Source: Amyelois transitella | Lineage: Eukaryota > Arthropoda > Insecta > Lepidoptera > Pyralidae | Assembly (NCBI RefSeq): GCF_032362555.1 | Contig: NC_083530.1 | Location: 1,270,001-1,334,000 of the forward strand | DNA: 64,000 nucleotides | Direction of reading: 5' to 3' | Shown: piece after piece, positions 1 to 14,485 of the stretch | Position numbering within the stretch: position 1 is the first letter of the stretch | Layout of the letters: each line of letters opens with the position of its first letter | Program-made: the position numbers and the translations under genes | The notes under the pieces: model-generated | What the model was told of the DNA's origin: nothing | The model's input: only the letters and a program-made list of their open reading frames with translations | The model's database searches: none

Positions 1-246
1 TACTTAAAGGACCTTCTGTCTTAAGTTATTACATAAGTTATTATCATTCCAATATTATAAATATTTTACGTTTTTTACAAATAGATCGACTAGGACATCT
101 ATGTATATGTTTATATCAGATATATTATGTATGATTCAAGAAGAAGGCTTACATGTATAAAATTTATACATATAAGCATTTATACCATAAATGCCACCCG
201 TGGGAAGATGGGGCGGTTCGCTAGTCTAACAATATGGCTCTGTTAC
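1..246. other. pICln intron with degenerate Helitron-like remnant
   Basis: This is intron sequence of pICln. Positions about 85-225 resemble a decayed Helitron-like 3 copy: a 'GATTCAAGAAGAAGG' core, then a 'CCCGTGGGAAGATGGGGCGG' end before CGCTAGT, equivalent to the cleaner copies at 19310-19470 and 31965-32165. Confidence 0.5.
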
Positions 247-1951
247 CTAAGCTGTGTGATAGGTTGATCATCAGCGTCAAATTCTTCATCATCATCATCC
301 TCGTTCGCGTCGCCTGATCCTGACTGTTGTGTAAACTCTGGTACCCTGTAACGAAAGTTGTATAAATAGTTTATAACTTACTTAGAAACAGTTACATCTA
401 TCAACAATAAATACATATAATACATACATACATACATAAAATCACGCCTCTTTCCCGGAGGGGTAGGCAGAGACTACCTCTTTCCACTTGCCACGATCTC
501 TGCATACTTCCTTCGCTTCATAACACTCTTCATACAAGCTTGGCGGTTTCGGGATATAATACATATAATCATGTCTTTATTTATGAACAGACTCAAAAAG
601 ACTGATAGGTGTGCGAGGGAGAGAATGAGATGAGGGAAAGAGACTGCCATTTTTTTGCTATGATGGTATGAATATGTTTCTCTCCCATGGCCCAAAAAAT
701 AACATACAATACAAATACTAAAAATGGTTCAGATGGTACAGTATTAAATAGAATGAGAGGCCATGTTCAGCTTTATGGCTTGATGATAGGGTTGTAGAAG
801 ATGATAGGGTTGTAGAATCTATAAGTGACAGCCAGCCCATCATCTAAAAAAGAAAATACAATACTTAACAAATAACAATAGCTTAAACAGAACTTCATAG
901 CAAGTAAGTATGCAGCAAAGGAGGTATGCAGAGATCGTGGCAAGTGGAAAGAGGTAGTCTCTGCCTACCCCTCCGGGAAAGAGGCGTGATTTTATGTATG
1001 TATGTATGTATGTAAACAGAACTGTCTTCAAAAGACCAAAAGGCTATGTTCAGCTGTCTAGTTTAACAATGAAATTTAGATTTTTGTTATAAAATGGTTT
1101 ACAAGTTCAAAAATAGTCTGAAGGTAGACCCCAAGCCCCGTAACACTTCCGTAGAGGGTGGTACGGGGAACATGCAGGGATGAGAGAGAGAAAGAGAGAG
1201 AGCAAGTTCAAAGAATGATGACCAAAATGAAAACTATACTGAAAGGCTATGTTCAGCTGTCTAGTACGACAATGGAATTTAGATTTTTGTTCTAAAATGG
1301 TTAACAAGTTCAAAAATAGTCTGAAGGCAAACCCCAGGCCCTGTAACACTTCTGTAGAGGGTGCTACGGGGAACACGCTGGGATGAGAGAGAGAAAGAGA
1401 GAGAGCAAATTCAAAGAATGATGACCAAAATGAAAACTCACCTCAATTCGTAATTAAGGACCATATACAAGGCTGGCGAAGGCTCCCTTTGTACGGCATG
1501 TAATGATATGCTGGGGTATAACAGCGATATAGTCGGTGCTGGTCCGCCACTTGGACGCACACCTCCGCCCCATATTACGTTGCTGAAATATGAAATGGTG
1601 TTATTGAAACTTTATTGTAAAAACTATAAAAATAAAATCAGTGGACCTAATATAGTGTTAGAAATGCAACATAGGTGTATTATGTTCGGAAATTAAGTGA
1701 AAATACAACAAACCATTGAAATTACGAACTGCTTTGTTTGAAAATAAAATGCATGTGAATTATCTTTGTGGTTCCCATTAGAAAAAAATGTGTTTGCACA
1801 ATTCAAATAACTATGATAAAATACGATACCTTTCCGTTATGTACAATGTAGCTGTTCCAAGTTCCTGATCATTTACCAAAAGCTTTGTACCGGGTGATTG
1901 AAACAATATCCCTTCGAGAGGCTGCGAAAATGTTGACGAAACTACAACCAT
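247..1951 (-). CDS. icln: pICln (methylosome / chloride conductance regulatory protein), 5' part, three exons
   Basis: Coding exons on the minus strand are 1951-1830, 1582-1442 and 345-247; all junctions are GT/AG and keep one frame. They encode the first 120 or so residues. The protein starts MVVVSSTFSQPLEG and continues through LYITESNVIWGGG, YPSISLHAVQREPSPALYMV, an acidic loop of consecutive D/E residues, and DDQPITQLR. Family knowledge: this is the PH-like domain of pICln, with the conserved P(T/S)ISLHA strand and acidic insertion followed by an (P)ITxxRF strand. pICln holds Sm proteins with PRMT5 during snRNP assembly in the cytosol. The last visible exon ends AG/GTAACA, so the remaining 3' exons, including the second acidic region, lie left of the window. 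The start codon is the first in-frame ATG and gives the expected short N-terminus. It is divergent from the zinc-finger gene at 2850. Confidence 0.9.
425..560 (-). repeat. LINE-3' fragment (5'-truncated retrotransposon tail)
   Basis: Begins with (CATA)n and the complement of the LINE tail (ATCACGCCTCTTTCCCGGAG), continuing through the 'TCTGCATACTTCCTTCGCTTCAT' region. It is a 5'-truncated non-LTR retrotransposon 3' end inside a pICln intron. Confidence 0.8.
905..1016 (+). repeat. LINE-3' fragment
   Basis: Ends CTCCGGGAAAGAGGCGTGAT followed by (ATGT)n, in the opposite orientation to the 425-560 copy. The two are about 370 bp apart in the same pICln intron and could pair in the transcript. Confidence 0.8.
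1038..1438. repeat. tandem duplication of a ~200-bp unit
   Basis: Unit 1 (1038-1241) and unit 2 (1242-1438) both begin AAAGGCTATGTTCAGCTGTC and end near AATGATGACCAAAATGAAAA, with scattered substitutions throughout. Each contains an 8-bp stem of the form GCCCCGTA/TACGGGGA and a GAGAGA tract. It lies in a pICln intron just upstream of the 1442 splice junction. Confidence 0.85.
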
Positions 1952-2849
1952 TTTTATATTCAAAAAACAAAAGAAATGTTAATGAATTTTCCCAAAAAAC
2001 TTTAATATTTTCAATCGTTGTTATTAAATTAACGTTCAGCTTTATTTATTTGACAAATAGTTACTCAATTCCGGCGAAATAATGGAAAAATAAGAAAATC
2101 TAACGACCAAAACACGTTCCTAAAGCGCGTGCGAAATTAAACTGCGTTTTATTTAAATTGCGATCAACATCTTGTGTTATAAAACTATCTCCATTTAAAC
2201 AGCGAAGGTCAAAGAGATCAAAAATATAGGGAGATAATTGTTATTACAATTGTAATATAATAAAGTAATAATAGTAACTAGGTACATGCATTTTTGTGTT
2301 AATTATCATGGTTGACTTCCGTTCTATTTTTATTATTATATTTTTTTATATTAACTCTCTATTTTGCGACTACGATTGTTCAATAGGTAAAAATAAAACG
2401 CAACAACAAGGGTTCTCATACACTATTGTCTAATTAATACTATATGTTTAGTATACTAGTTTAAAAAAAATTACTCACAAAGAAACTTCATAAGTACATT
2501 TTACCATGTTTAAAATCAAAAAGTAAACAAAGGTTGAGCAAAATATATAGCTTTCAAAGATAAATAGGTACAACACATAACTACTAAAGTTTACGAGATA
2601 AGTACTAACTAATCATCTAATATGGTACCAGGTTGCACGATGGCAACATCAGCCACCTGTTTTAAGCAAATGTCAAAGTCAAATGTCAGTTCAAAAGTTA
2701 CCTATATTATGGAATTGAAAAGAGACAATGGAATGGAAACTGGGAAGGATTTGTTTGTTTTCTGTTCTGATTCTCGTTAGTACGAACGAATATCAGTGAA
2801 ATATTGAGTTTTGTATTAAAAAATAACTAGATTTAAGTTAAATTTAATC
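1952..2849. promoter_or_regulatory. divergent intergenic region, pICln / zinc-finger gene
   Basis: About 0.9 kb separates the two start codons, so both promoters and 5' UTRs must lie here. It is AT-rich and mostly free of the repeat families that fill the introns, which fits constraint or recent origin. No TATA box or initiator can be assigned with confidence. Confidence 0.5.
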
Positions 2850-7241
<4,392 letters not shown>

Positions 7242-7293
7242 ATAAGGTGAGTGTTGATTTTTGTTTTTCAATTTTCGCCCGTATCTTACATAT

Positions 7294-7672
7294 CGTGTGC
7301 CGTGCGGTTCCTGGCACCAATAGAAAAAATAGAATAGGACCACTCCGTCTTATACCCATGGATGTCGTGTAAGGCGGCTGAGGGATAGGCGTGTAAACTT
7401 GAGATTATTTTTAGGCGATGGGCTAGCAACCTGTCATTGAAGAATTAAAAAATAAATTATAACATTATAATAATGAATAAGTACTTACCGTTCCGAAATA
7501 TTAATAAAGAGAAATGATATGTTTTTGTGTTTGTAACGTATAAATTCAAAAACTAATGAACCCTCTTGAATTTTTTGAAAAGGGTTCATTAGATTTTTAA
7601 TTTATACGACATATAAGACTGTTGGCTCTGCCTACCCCGCAAGGGATATAGACGTGATTATATGGATGTTCA
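7294..7672 (+). repeat. family A repeat interrupted by a ~175-bp insert with a palindrome
   Basis: The head and middle are at 7294-7438 and the 3' end at 7616-7672 (AGACTGTTGGCTCTGCCTAC..GACGTGATTATATG). The intervening sequence contains a 30-bp inverted repeat with arms 7537-7566 and 7579-7608. Confidence 0.75.
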
Positions 7673-7783
7673 TGAAAATCCGTTAAATAGTTTTTGCGTT
7701 TAAGAGCAACAAACATACGTCCACAAATCCTAACCAACTTTTGTATTGAACATACTCGTACTTCAAACACACGATATCTTTGG

Positions 7784-7985
7784 ATTCGATTGTCTGTGAC
7801 ACTGGAGGTCCCGGGTTCGAATCCCGGATGCCCTGGATGATAAGAAAATAACTTTTTTTGATTGGCCTGGGTTTTAGATGTTTATTTATATGTTTAAGTA
7901 TTTATTATAAAATATAGTATCGTTGAGTTAGTATCTCGTAGGTAATACTTACAAGTCTCGAACTTACTTCGAGGCTAACTCAAAT
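7784..7985 (+). repeat. tRNA-SINE-1, 5'-truncated
   Basis: Begins inside the tRNA-like head, retains the B box GGTTCGAATCC, and ends in CTTCGAGGCTAACTC. Confidence 0.8.
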
Positions 7986-8171
7986 TTTACGACCTATAAA
8001 TATTTTTGACAAAAACTTCAAAGACTTTATTATTATTCAAGCCAGATGGCCAATTTACTATACCTACTTATCTGAAAAAACTTCTATTTTTGTAACTTTT
8101 ATTTTTTAAGTCGCTCTTATCTTTTGGTGTATTATTTTTACGAAACAATAAAAAAAAAAGTGTCTGAATAA

Positions 8172-8312
8172 TAACCGGTGCTGTTACGGTGTGGTAATAC
8201 ATCGTGAGGAAACCTGCACATTCAGGCAACTGGATGTGTGACCGTGTGATCCAATACGGGTTAAGTATACCTCGGGACTCCTCTACGGAGAAGTGAGGAT
8301 GCAACCGGGACA
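8172..8312 (+). repeat. tRNA-SINE-2, 3' part
   Basis: Carries ATCGTGAGGAAACCTGCACA and GGTGAGGATGCAACCGGGAC-like tail sequence, as in the fuller copy at 50583-50968. Confidence 0.7.
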
Positions 8313-8478
8313 AATTATAATTATTTTTGTTATGAAATTTATTATATTACTAGCTTTCCCCCGCGACTCCGTCCGCGCGGATGTCGGTCTTCGCGTAGAT
8401 GGTTTATTTCTCCATTTTATTTTCAGTCCGGTCAATTTAGACCAATAAAATAGGAATGAAGCTACATTAATTCCCATC

Positions 8479-8757
8479 AAGCTGAAAATGAGTATAATTG
8501 TTTAAAACACAATCAAAAGCATTATTTCAAAATTCCCCATGATTCCGGTTTAAGGAAAAAAATTACCCAAGGTCAAAGGTAAGAAAATGGGATTTTCACG
8601 ATTTTCTTCAAAACGGTAAGTTTTATAGGAAAATTACCTCAGACATAGATTGTAGATCATAAAGATATCTATAAAAAGGAATCAATATTTTTTTTCAATA
8701 AAGCTACCGTTTCTGAGATATTACCATGCAAAAAGTTGCAAGCGTCATAATATGCTT
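8479..8757 (+). repeat. left arm of long inverted repeat
   Basis: Starts AGCTACATTAATTCCCATCA and ends GCAAGCGTCATAATATGC. By eye it is about 88% identical to the reverse complement of 10254-10557. Confidence 0.9.
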
Positions 8758-8994
8758 AAGCACGTCTCGTATATACTCTATGTAGCAGTAATATAAGTAA
8801 AAATATTGTTCTGTCGGTAATTTTAACTTGAATTCAAAATATAAAATATACATAAGTATAATGAAACCCAGTCCCTTCATTTATACTGTAGTGAAACCTT
8901 GAGACAACATCTGTCTCTCTGTTTAATTGTGTACGTGGCTAGGGTCGTATACCTGCTTTATCTCAGAATGCTCAATACATGAAATACCGTAAGT

Positions 8995-9096
8995 CTTTAG
9001 TAATAGTTGTCCTTGCGGGGATACCGTTGTCGGCTATGGACACCACGGCCTCTCATGCCCTAGGAGTGCCGGCCGTTGAGGGCGCCATGCCTCCTC
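8995..9096 (+). pseudogene. retroelement coding remnant (N-terminal piece)
   Basis: One frame reads CGDTVVGYGHHGLSCPRSAG and then a stop. This resembles a cysteine/glycine segment common in the C-terminal region of some invertebrate reverse-transcriptase ORFs, recalled as a pattern and not searched. Its likely continuation is at 9715-9955, split by the LINE fragment 9097-9714. Confidence 0.5.
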
Positions 9097-9722
9097 CAAG
9101 TGTGATAGTGATATTGAAAGGAGAGTGAACGCGGGGAACATGGTGAATGGAGCTTTGCATGCCTTTATGAGCAGTCAGAAACTATCCAAAAAGGCTCGAC
9201 TGGCTGTGCACAGGGGCGTGTTGGTCCCGACATTAATGTATGGGAGTGAAAGTTGGGTATGGCAAAAGAAGCACGAAAGCAGAATAAATGCAGTGGAAAT
9301 GAGAGCGTTAAGGAGTATGTTGGGTGTGAAATTGAGTGACCGGATAAGGAACAGTGTGATAAGGGAATGTTGTGATGTGAAAGAAGATGTAGTTACAGGA
9401 ATAGAAAAGGGTATGTTGAGATGGTTCGGTCATGTGGAGAGGATGAATGAAAACAGGTTGACTAAGCAGATATAAATGGAGAGTGTGGAGGGAAAGGTCG
9501 GGGTGGGAAGACCTAGACGAACATATCTTGATCAAATTAAGGACGTCCTGGTAAACGGTCAGGTCAAAAGTACCCGAAACCGCCGAGCTTGCATGAAGAG
9601 AGTTATGAATGTAGATGAAGCAAAGGAAGTATGCAGGGATCGTGGCAAGTGGAAAGAGGTAGTTTCTGCCTACCCCTCCGGGAAAGAGGCGTGATTTTAT
9701 GTATGTATGTATGTAGTTATCG
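9097..9722 (+). mobile_element. non-LTR retrotransposon, 3' end with C-terminal ORF remnant
   Basis: Coding frame 9098-9475 includes VLVPTLMYGSESWVWQKK and MLRWFGHVERM, hallmark C-terminal reverse-transcriptase ORF sequence of LINEs. The frame is broken by a stop at 9473-9475 and then resumes to [16 protein letters not shown]. It ends GGGAAAGAGGCGTGATTTTA plus (ATGT)n. This is the longest LINE copy in the window and identifies the short LINE-3' fragments elsewhere. Clade not assigned. It is 5'-truncated and dead. Confidence 0.85.
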
Positions 9723-9955
9723 GTAATATCTATACTTTTGAACCTTTTGGGGTAGAAACTCTGGGACCGGGGGGCCTATCTGCCCATCAGCTTTTCCGAC
9801 AATTGTCGAAAAAGCTAATTGAGGTATCTCTTGACCGGAGGGCTGGAAATTATCTGGCTCAGAGAATCAGCATTGCCATTCGAATTGGCAATGCTGCCAG
9901 CCTTCTGGGCACATTCCCGCATGTTGATGCTATGCAAGGACTGTACAATTTATAA
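9715..9955 (+). pseudogene. retroelement coding remnant (C-terminal piece)
   Basis: Translates to FEPFGVETLGPGGLSAHQLF and GNYLAQRISIAIRIGNAASL, ending at a stop at 9953. This is a recurring C-terminal motif of invertebrate retroelement polyproteins (family recall). It sits immediately 3' of the LINE insertion that separates it from 8995-9096. Confidence 0.55.
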
Positions 9956-10253
9956 ATTAAATTTTAGGTTGTAGTCATCTTTTTTCTTTCTTTTTATAAG
10001 TAGTTTTAGTTTTAATTTGATTATTGCATTGAATTTGATAATTGTAATCTGTATTATTGTCCTAAGATGATTTTCTTCACTTACAGTTATTCTATTTTTT
10101 TAAATAATAAATGCGAAAGTTAGTCTTGAGTGCCACTGCGTAGTGAAAACACGTGTTTATTCTAACCTATTTCAGACTTTTTCAAGTTTAATAATAAAAA
10201 TGTTAAAAAAAAACGCGCTAATAGTACACTACCTCAGAGGTGGCAAGGAAACG

Positions 10254-10557
10254 GATGCATATTATGACGCTTGCAACTTTTTGCATCGTTATATCACAGA
10301 AACGGTAGCTTTGTTGAAAAAAATTACTGATACCTTTTTTATAGATAACTTTATGATCTACAATTTATGTCTGAGGTAATTTTCCGATTTGAAAAACTTA
10401 CCGTTTTAAAGAAAATTGCGATACACCCAGTTTTTACCTTTGACCGTGAGTACATTTTTTTCCTTAAACCGGAATCATGGGGAATTTTGAAATAATGCTT
10501 TTGATTGTGTTTTAAATAATTATACTCATTTTCAGCTTGATGGGAATTAATGTAGCT
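10254..10557 (-). repeat. right arm of long inverted repeat
   Basis: Reverse complement of 8479-8757 over its whole length, with small indels in the middle. The outer boundary is TTAATGTAGCT. No target-site duplication is obvious outside the arms. Confidence 0.9.
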
Positions 10558-11016
10558 ATGTAGTATTTTTTTCATAGTAATTAGTAGCGGCCCGCTTGTG
10601 CAGCAAACGGTTCAAGCCAAAGCCGACTTTAGGCGCTACAGGTTACGGCGCTAAATCCACTGCGGGTAACGCAACGTGTGTTCGCGGTTCTACAGAACAA
10701 CGTCTATGTATAAACTGAAAAATTAAGATTTTTTTTTCTTCGTATTTTTTCGGGATAAAAAGTATCCTATTTTACGCCCAGGATAATAAGGTATAATTAT
10801 ACCAAGTTTCATCAAAATCGAACCGTTAGTTTTCACGTGATGCCTGAACATACAGACAGACAGACAAAAATTTTTTTAATCACACTTTTGTTTTTGGTAT
10901 CGATCCAGTAACACCCCCTGCTATTTATTTTTTCAATATTTTCAATGTACAGAATTGACCTTTCTACAGATTTATTATATGTATAGATTTCATTTATTAT
11001 TATTATTCAATGTATG

Positions 11017-11277
11017 TGCCGTGTGGTTCCCGGCACCAATACAAAAAAGAATAGGAGCACTCCATCTCTTTCCCATGGATGTCGTAAAAGGCGACTAAGG
11101 GATAGGCTTACAAACTTGAGATTCTTTTTTTTTTAGGCGATAGGCTAGCAACTTGTCACTATTCGAATCTCAATTCTATCTTAAAGCCAACGTGCTATCA
11201 GTCCGCTCAGGACTGTTGGCTCTGTCTACCCCGCAAGGGTTATAGACGTGATTATATGTATGTATGTATGTATGTTC
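11017..11277 (+). repeat. family A repeat, full length
   Basis: Complete from the GTGCCGTGTGGTTCCCGGC head to GACGTGATTATATG and four ATGT units. Confidence 0.9.
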
Positions 11278-11357
11278 AATGTATGTATTAAAATGTAATT
11301 TTTGTGTCAACGATATGGGTCTAGAAACCTGGTATAAATTATTTTTATTTTTTATTT

Positions 11358-11416
11358 TTTTAAAGCGGCTAGCGCGTTCACACAAACAAACAAACTCTTC
11401 AGCTTTAAAATATTAG
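11358..11416 (-). repeat. Helitron-like 1 end fragment
   Basis: GCGTTCACACAAACAAACAAACTC and TTTAAAATATTAGTATAGAT match only the 5' end of the family. Confidence 0.7.
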
Positions 11417-11663
11417 TATAGATTATTTAAATACATCTTATAATTGTTTTATTTATTTTTAATTGCTTGCTATTAACTCCCAACATAATACGACATTTTT
11501 TTTTTATTATTTTTATAATCATCACTAAAGATGATATAAACCTGCCCGCCGTTCCATATTATATTAAAATTGCGATGCCCAGCAGGGTTCATATTGTACT
11601 TACCTTCCTATGAGAAGTAACTAATTCAACTGATGTAATGACTCAAGTACTTTATGATATGCA

Positions 11664-11865
11664 ACTACTATTATAAAGGCGAAAGTTTGTATGGATGTTT
11701 GTTACTCTTTCACGCAAAAACTACTGAACCGATTACCATGAAATTTGGTATGTAGGTAGCTGAAGACCCAGAATAACACATAGGCTACTTTTTATCCCAG
11801 AGTTCCCGCGGGATTGATAGGGTTTCCATGCGGACGAAGTCGCGGGCGGCCTCTAATATGCAATA
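11664..11865 (+). repeat. Helitron-like 2 copy, young
   Basis: From ACTATTATAAAGGCGAAAG to GTCGCGGGCGGCCTCTA. Nearly identical to 35672-35877 and 63730-63923. Confidence 0.9.
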
Positions 11866-12333
11866 AAGATTTTTAAATCACCTTTTCATAGCTGACATTT
11901 GGTCAAAGACAAAAAACGTTGATATGATTTTATTTCTAAAAACTAAAAATTATTTTTGTCTCTATTGTCACGTCTTTATCTCCTGCATTTCATATAACCA
12001 ACCCTCTTTTCGTAGTCAGGTAAAAATAAAACTTAGTGCTTATCTTATTTTTTAGAAATTTTACCTGCCACAGTGACGTCATGCAGTGGAAAAATACACA
12101 CATACAATAAGAGTATACTTACAAACATAATAGAAAGTTGACTAAGTTAACAATAAAACTAAATGTTTAGGGCGAACTTAGAATTTAACTTAAGTAGGTA
12201 TGTATATCTAATATTAGGTATATAAAAAAAAACAAAGTTTACGATACTTAACCTTTTTTTTTATTTTTTATTTATTTAATATATTAAAAAAGTTATCGCA
12301 GTTATGCAACTTTATAGCGATCGTTTTTGATAT

Positions 12334-12575
12334 GGTGCCGTGTGGTTCCCGGCACCAATGAAAAAACGAATAGGACCACTCCATCTCTTTCCCATTGATG
12401 TCGTAAAAAGTGACTAAGGGATAGACTTATAAACTTGGCATTCTTCTATCCTTCTGCGATCCTGTCACTATTTGAATCTCAATTCTATCATTAAGCCAAG
12501 CAGCTGAACGCATGTCAGCCTTTCAAGATTGCTGGCTCTGTCTACCCCAGAAGGGATATAGATGTGATTATGTGG
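12334..12575 (+). repeat. family A repeat
   Basis: Full layout with a few internal deletions. The tail is GATGTGATTATGTGGATGTA. Confidence 0.85.
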
Positions 12576-12740
12576 ATGTACTATTTAATTTAAAAAAAAG
12601 TTTAGTTTCGTTAAGTTAACAAAGTTATCGCTGTAATGCAATTTTCTTGCGATCGTAATAAGTATAATGGATCCCTTTATTTTTAAATAATAGTCTTTAT
12701 CGTCTAATTTGGAAATAATAAATGTATTTCAAACAATAAA

Positions 12741-13370
12741 TGTCGAGAGAATGAATGAAAGCATGTTGACTAAGCAAATATACAAAGGAAGTGTGAATGG
12801 GACTGTTGATGTGGGAAGGCCTAGACCAGTGATTCCCAAAGTGGTCTATATCGACCCATGACAGGGTCTATGACAAACTGCAAGGGGTCTACGTCAGCGA
12901 AAAAAACTTTGAGGTCCATGAAATGAAAATGAGGGTCCACAATAGTTGATCTCAACACATACACTGATATTACCTATTTACTTTTATACTATCTTATAAT
13001 ATCAAAACATATATACATTATTTATAAAAGTACCTAAAAAGTTAAAAAAAAATGTTACATATTTTTATAAAATTGTGTAAGTTGTAGGATACAGGAAATC
13101 AATATCGGGTAATTAAGGGGTCTACCCAACACGGAAAAACATGGTAAAGGGTCTACGACACAAAAAAGTTTGGGGAACTCTGGTCTAGACGAACGTATCT
13201 TGCTTTGCTATCAATGGTCAGGTCAAGAGTACCCGAAACCGACGAGCTTGCATGAAGAAAGTTATGAATGTGGACGAAGCGAAAGAAGTGTGCAGGGATC
13301 GTGGCAAGTGGAAAGATGTGGTCTCTGCCTACCCCTCAGGGAGAGGCGTGATTTATGTATGTATGTACGT
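12741..13370 (+). mobile_element. LINE-3' fragment split by a hAT-like MITE
   Basis: LINE sequence from GAGAGAATGAATGAAAGCAT to GTGGGAAGGCCTAGAC at 12826 resumes at 13183 with GTCTAGACGAACGTATCTTG. It continues to AGGGAGAGGCGTGATTTATG and (ATGT)n. The gap is filled by the element 12827-13182. Confidence 0.9.
12827..13182. mobile_element. hAT-type MITE, 356 bp, with 8-bp target duplication
   Basis: The terminal inverted repeats are CAGTGATTCCCAAAGTGG at the left and the complement of AAAGTTTGGGGAACTCTG at the right. Both begin CAG(T/A)G.TTCCC, the usual hAT terminus. Flanking octamers GCCTAGAC (12819-12826) and GTCTAGAC (13183-13190) differ at one base, and 8-bp duplications are diagnostic of hAT. 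It has no coding capacity. Because it sits inside a known LINE sequence, the empty site is known. Confidence 0.9.
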
Positions 13371-13744
13371 ACATACATATATATAAATGAACAAATTATA
13401 GTGTACGTTTCAATTATAAATATTAGAAATTTATGAACAAGATTTTTTTCTTAATGTCGTTAAAAATTGAATCCCAAATTTTAATTGAGGAATTTTTGAT
13501 GAGAAATGCTTTTAGGTTATAAAAGTTAACCAATCTTGTTACGGTAGACATAACAATGGCAAAATCATATGAGTTCTCACAATGAATTTCATTTTGTTCG
13601 GTTTTGTAATTGTTGAGAATAATAAGAATAATTTCTAATTAAAACTCATCAATGCGTCATTTTTAAATGAGTTAAAGCTGCAATACAAAATCAGATATTA
13701 TGATAAAACATGTCATTAGCTTATCGGTTAAAAGTCATACATAT

Positions 13745-14004
13745 ATACATACGTCAATCACGTCTTTAGTCCCTTGCGGGGTAGACAGAGCCAACAGTCT
13801 TAAGAAGACTGATAGGCCACGTTCAGCTGTTTGGCTTAATGGTAGAATTGAGATTCAAATAGTGACAGGTTGCTTGCCTGTCGCCTAAAAGAAGAATCCC
13901 AAGTTTATAAGCCTATTCCTTAGTCATCTTTTACGACATCCATGGGAAAAAGATGGAGTGATCCCATTCTTCATTGTATTGTGCCGGGAACCACACGGCA
14001 CTAA
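13745..14004 (-). repeat. family A repeat, full length
   Basis: Minus orientation, from (ATAC)n/ATCACGTCTTTAGTCCCTTG to GTGCCGGGAACCACACGGCAC. Confidence 0.85.
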
Positions 14005-14158
14005 GGGATGTAATGTTTAATTCCATTTATTTGAACTGCATTCCATACTTTTTTGATTTTCTGTTTTTTTAAAGATCAAAATTGAATTTAAATACTTTTT
14101 ACAAATAATGTTTTATTGAAAATAATATCATTTTTTATTTTATTATATTATACATATT

Positions 14159-14235
14159 AGACAAAGCCAACAGTCTTGAAAAGACTGATAGGCCACGCTC
14201 AGCTGTTTGGCACCTTAAACGATAGAATCGAGATC
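14159..14235 (-). repeat. family A 3' fragment
   Basis: Only the CAGTCTTGAAAAGACTG hairpin region and adjacent body are present. Confidence 0.65.
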
Positions 14236-14390
14236 AAAATAAAAAAAAAATCTAAATAATATTAAGTAATACCTTTTTAGACATTTAGTAAATATTATAA
14301 TTAAATCAAATTAAACCTGAAGCTAAAACTACTTATAAAAAAGATGATTACTAAAATATTAATGCCTTACTAATTTATTAATTAGTATAA

Positions 14391-14485
14391 CTAGCTGTGT
14401 CCGCGACTTCGTCCGTGTGGAATAGTTATTTTGGGCATCATGGAAGCCCTCAAGGATTAATAATTTTCCCCGTTTTTTTTTAAAG
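14391..14485 (-). repeat. Helitron-like 1, 3' end fragment
   Basis: CTAGCTGTGTCCGCGACTTC followed by GGAATAGTTATTTTGGGCAT. The 5' part is missing. Confidence 0.75.

Larger units (their letters stand above)
8352..10905 (-). mobile_element. probable Helitron-like element carrying a foldback and retroelement pieces
   Basis: The left end is CTAGCTTTCCCCCGCGACTC, the complement of a Helitron-type 3' end (GCGGACGGAGTCGCGGGGGA..CTAG). The right part, near 10740-10870, resembles Helitron-like body sequence (GTTTTCACGTGATGCCTGAA, CAGACAGACAGAC). Between them lie two roughly 280-bp inverted arms and fragments of two retrotransposons. That all of this is one element is inference; adjacent independent insertions are the alternative. 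Confidence 0.45.

Noticed and set aside
9125-9694. Host gene encoding a WFGHVERM-containing protein
   Set aside because: The sequence is the C-terminal reverse-transcriptase region of a LINE with a stop in the middle and a retrotransposon tail.
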